In this document: piece after piece, positions 6,972 to 7,844 of the stretch
Layout: every line of letters starts with the position of its first letter
How positions within the stretch are numbered: position 1 is the first letter of the stretch
Translations under genes and position numbers: made by a program
Source of the DNA: Deltaproteobacteria bacterium
Lineage (GTDB): Bacteria; Desulfobacterota; Syntrophia; Syntrophales; Fen-1087
Length of the DNA: 7,844 bases
Direction: 5' to 3'
Assembly: GCA_026388595.1 (NCBI GenBank)
Contig: JAPLJM010000175.1
Coordinates: forward strand, 1 to 7,844
Notes under the pieces: generated by a model
The model's database searches: none
The model's input: only the letters and a program-made list of their open reading frames with translations
Told to the model about the DNA's origin: nothing

Positions 6972-7570
6972 CAAAGATAGTATTTGCCTCGAAAAACCGT
7001 GGAAAAATAAAGGAAATTGAAGCATTATTTGAAGGTCTTGATATTACTACCTGTTCTTTGAATGATTATGAAAATGTGCCTGAGATCCTCGAAGATGGCT
7101 GTTCCTTCTATGAAAATGCTCTGAAAAAGGCCAGGATTGTTTCTGAATGGACGGGAGAGGTGGTGCTTGCTGATGATTCGGGTCTGGAGGTGGATGCCCT
7201 GAAAGGGGCCCCGGGTATTTACTCAGCACGATACGCCGGTGCAGATGCAAACGATGAGAAAAATATCGAAAAACTTTTAGAGGATCTCAAGGATGTCCCG
7301 CGGGAAAAGCGGGGGAGTGCTTTCCGCTGTGTCCTGATTTTATACCGGCCCGACGGTCACTTTGAATGTTTCGAAGGCCAATGGCGAGGTCAAATCGCGG
7401 ACAAACCGGTTGGTCCCGGTGGATTTGGTTACGATCCGGTCTTTTTTTTGCCGGACCTTGGCATGACAGTTGCGCAGTTGCCGCCCAGCTTGAAAAATGA
7501 ATTAAGCCATCGGGCAAAGGCTTTTCAAAAGCTGAAAAATACTTGCAAAAATACTTTCTTGCTGAAATAA
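6968..7570 (+). CDS. rdgB: dITP/XTP pyrophosphatase (RdgB/HAM1 family), probable CTG start
   Basis: RdgB hydrolyses dITP, ITP and XTP to monophosphates, keeping deaminated purines out of DNA and RNA. The 200-residue product (E. coli: 197) has the N-terminal substrate-binding segment KIVFASKNRGKIKEIEALF (3-21), the acidic catalytic block VLADDSGLEVDAL (66-78, with D69/D70), PGGFGYDPVF (150-159) and SHRAKA (180-185). The start is the odd point. The conserved N-terminus lies upstream of the first standard start in frame (TTG 7058), which would remove 30 residues including the SxNxGK nucleotide-binding motif. The only plausible initiator between the in-frame stop at 6947-6949 and this motif is CTG at 6968, which overlaps the rph stop as CTGA. 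GGGGGA (6956-6961) lies 6 bases before it. Family identity is very sure; the CTG start is inferred. A sequence error in an original ATGA overlap is the alternative. Confidence 0.93.
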   Translation: MTKIVFASKNRGKIKEIEALFEGLDITTCSLNDYENVPEILEDGCSFYENALKKARIVSEWTGEVVLADDSGLEVDALKGAPGIYSARYAGADANDEKNIEKLLEDLKDVPREKRGSAFRCVLILYRPDGHFECFEGQWRGQIADKPVGPGGFGYDPVFFLPDLGMTVAQLPPSLKNELSHRAKAFQKLKNTCKNTFLLK

Positions 7571-7571
7571 A
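7543..7571 (+). promoter_or_regulatory. Weak candidate promoter for tRNA-Pro inside the rdgB 3' end
   Basis: TTGCAA (7543-7548) and AATAAA (7566-7571) are 17 bases apart, each matching 4 of 6 consensus bases. Initiation would fall about 8 bases before the tRNA. The tRNA could equally be read through from rdgB, whose stop is only 15 bases upstream. Confidence 0.25.
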
Positions 7572-7585
7572 GCGAAACAACAAAA

Positions 7586-7844
<259 letters not shown>

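Overview
The window is a compact, mostly single-direction block of bacterial housekeeping genes, nearly all on the + strand. Gene content and order point to a Deltaproteobacterium/Desulfobacterota-like Gram-negative, possibly of the Syntrophales type. The signs are ispG followed by proS, a bifunctional rel, and a secreted amidase placed directly before rph and rdgB. That placement is an inference from remembered gene order and protein style; no database was searched.

Layout: (1) 1-96 is the C-terminal tail of a SET-domain protein. (2) 97-417 is a gene-poor gap holding a decayed fragment of an IS3-family transposase on the - strand (about 131-262), with only weak promoter candidates for ispG. 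(3) 418-1500 is ispG (MEP isoprenoid pathway). An 86-base gap follows, with a strong hairpin and a possible competing pairing. (4) 1587-3299 is proS (prolyl-tRNA synthetase with an editing insertion), and 9 bases later 3309-5459 is rel (ppGpp synthetase/hydrolase). (5) A short gap with a good -35 box precedes a secreted N-acetylmuramoyl-L-alanine amidase (about 5526-6224). (6) rph (6249-6971) overlaps rdgB (6968-7570) by 4 bases. rdgB appears to need a CTG start, so standard gene callers would truncate it. (7) A complete tRNA-Pro(UGG) with encoded CCA lies at 7586-7662, followed by 182 bases with no convincing gene.

Functionally, the middle of the window links tRNA charging (proS), sensing of uncharged tRNA through the stringent response (rel), tRNA 3'-end maturation (rph) and a tRNA-Pro gene. 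rdgB cleans the nucleotide pool, ispG feeds undecaprenyl and quinone synthesis, and the amidase remodels peptidoglycan. I see no CRISPR array, phage module, toxin-antitoxin pair or obviously new multi-gene system. The points most worth a second look are the CTG start of rdgB, the ispG-proS leader structure, the proS-rel-tRNA-Pro association, the IS3 remnant and the inverted repeat across the amidase stop codon.
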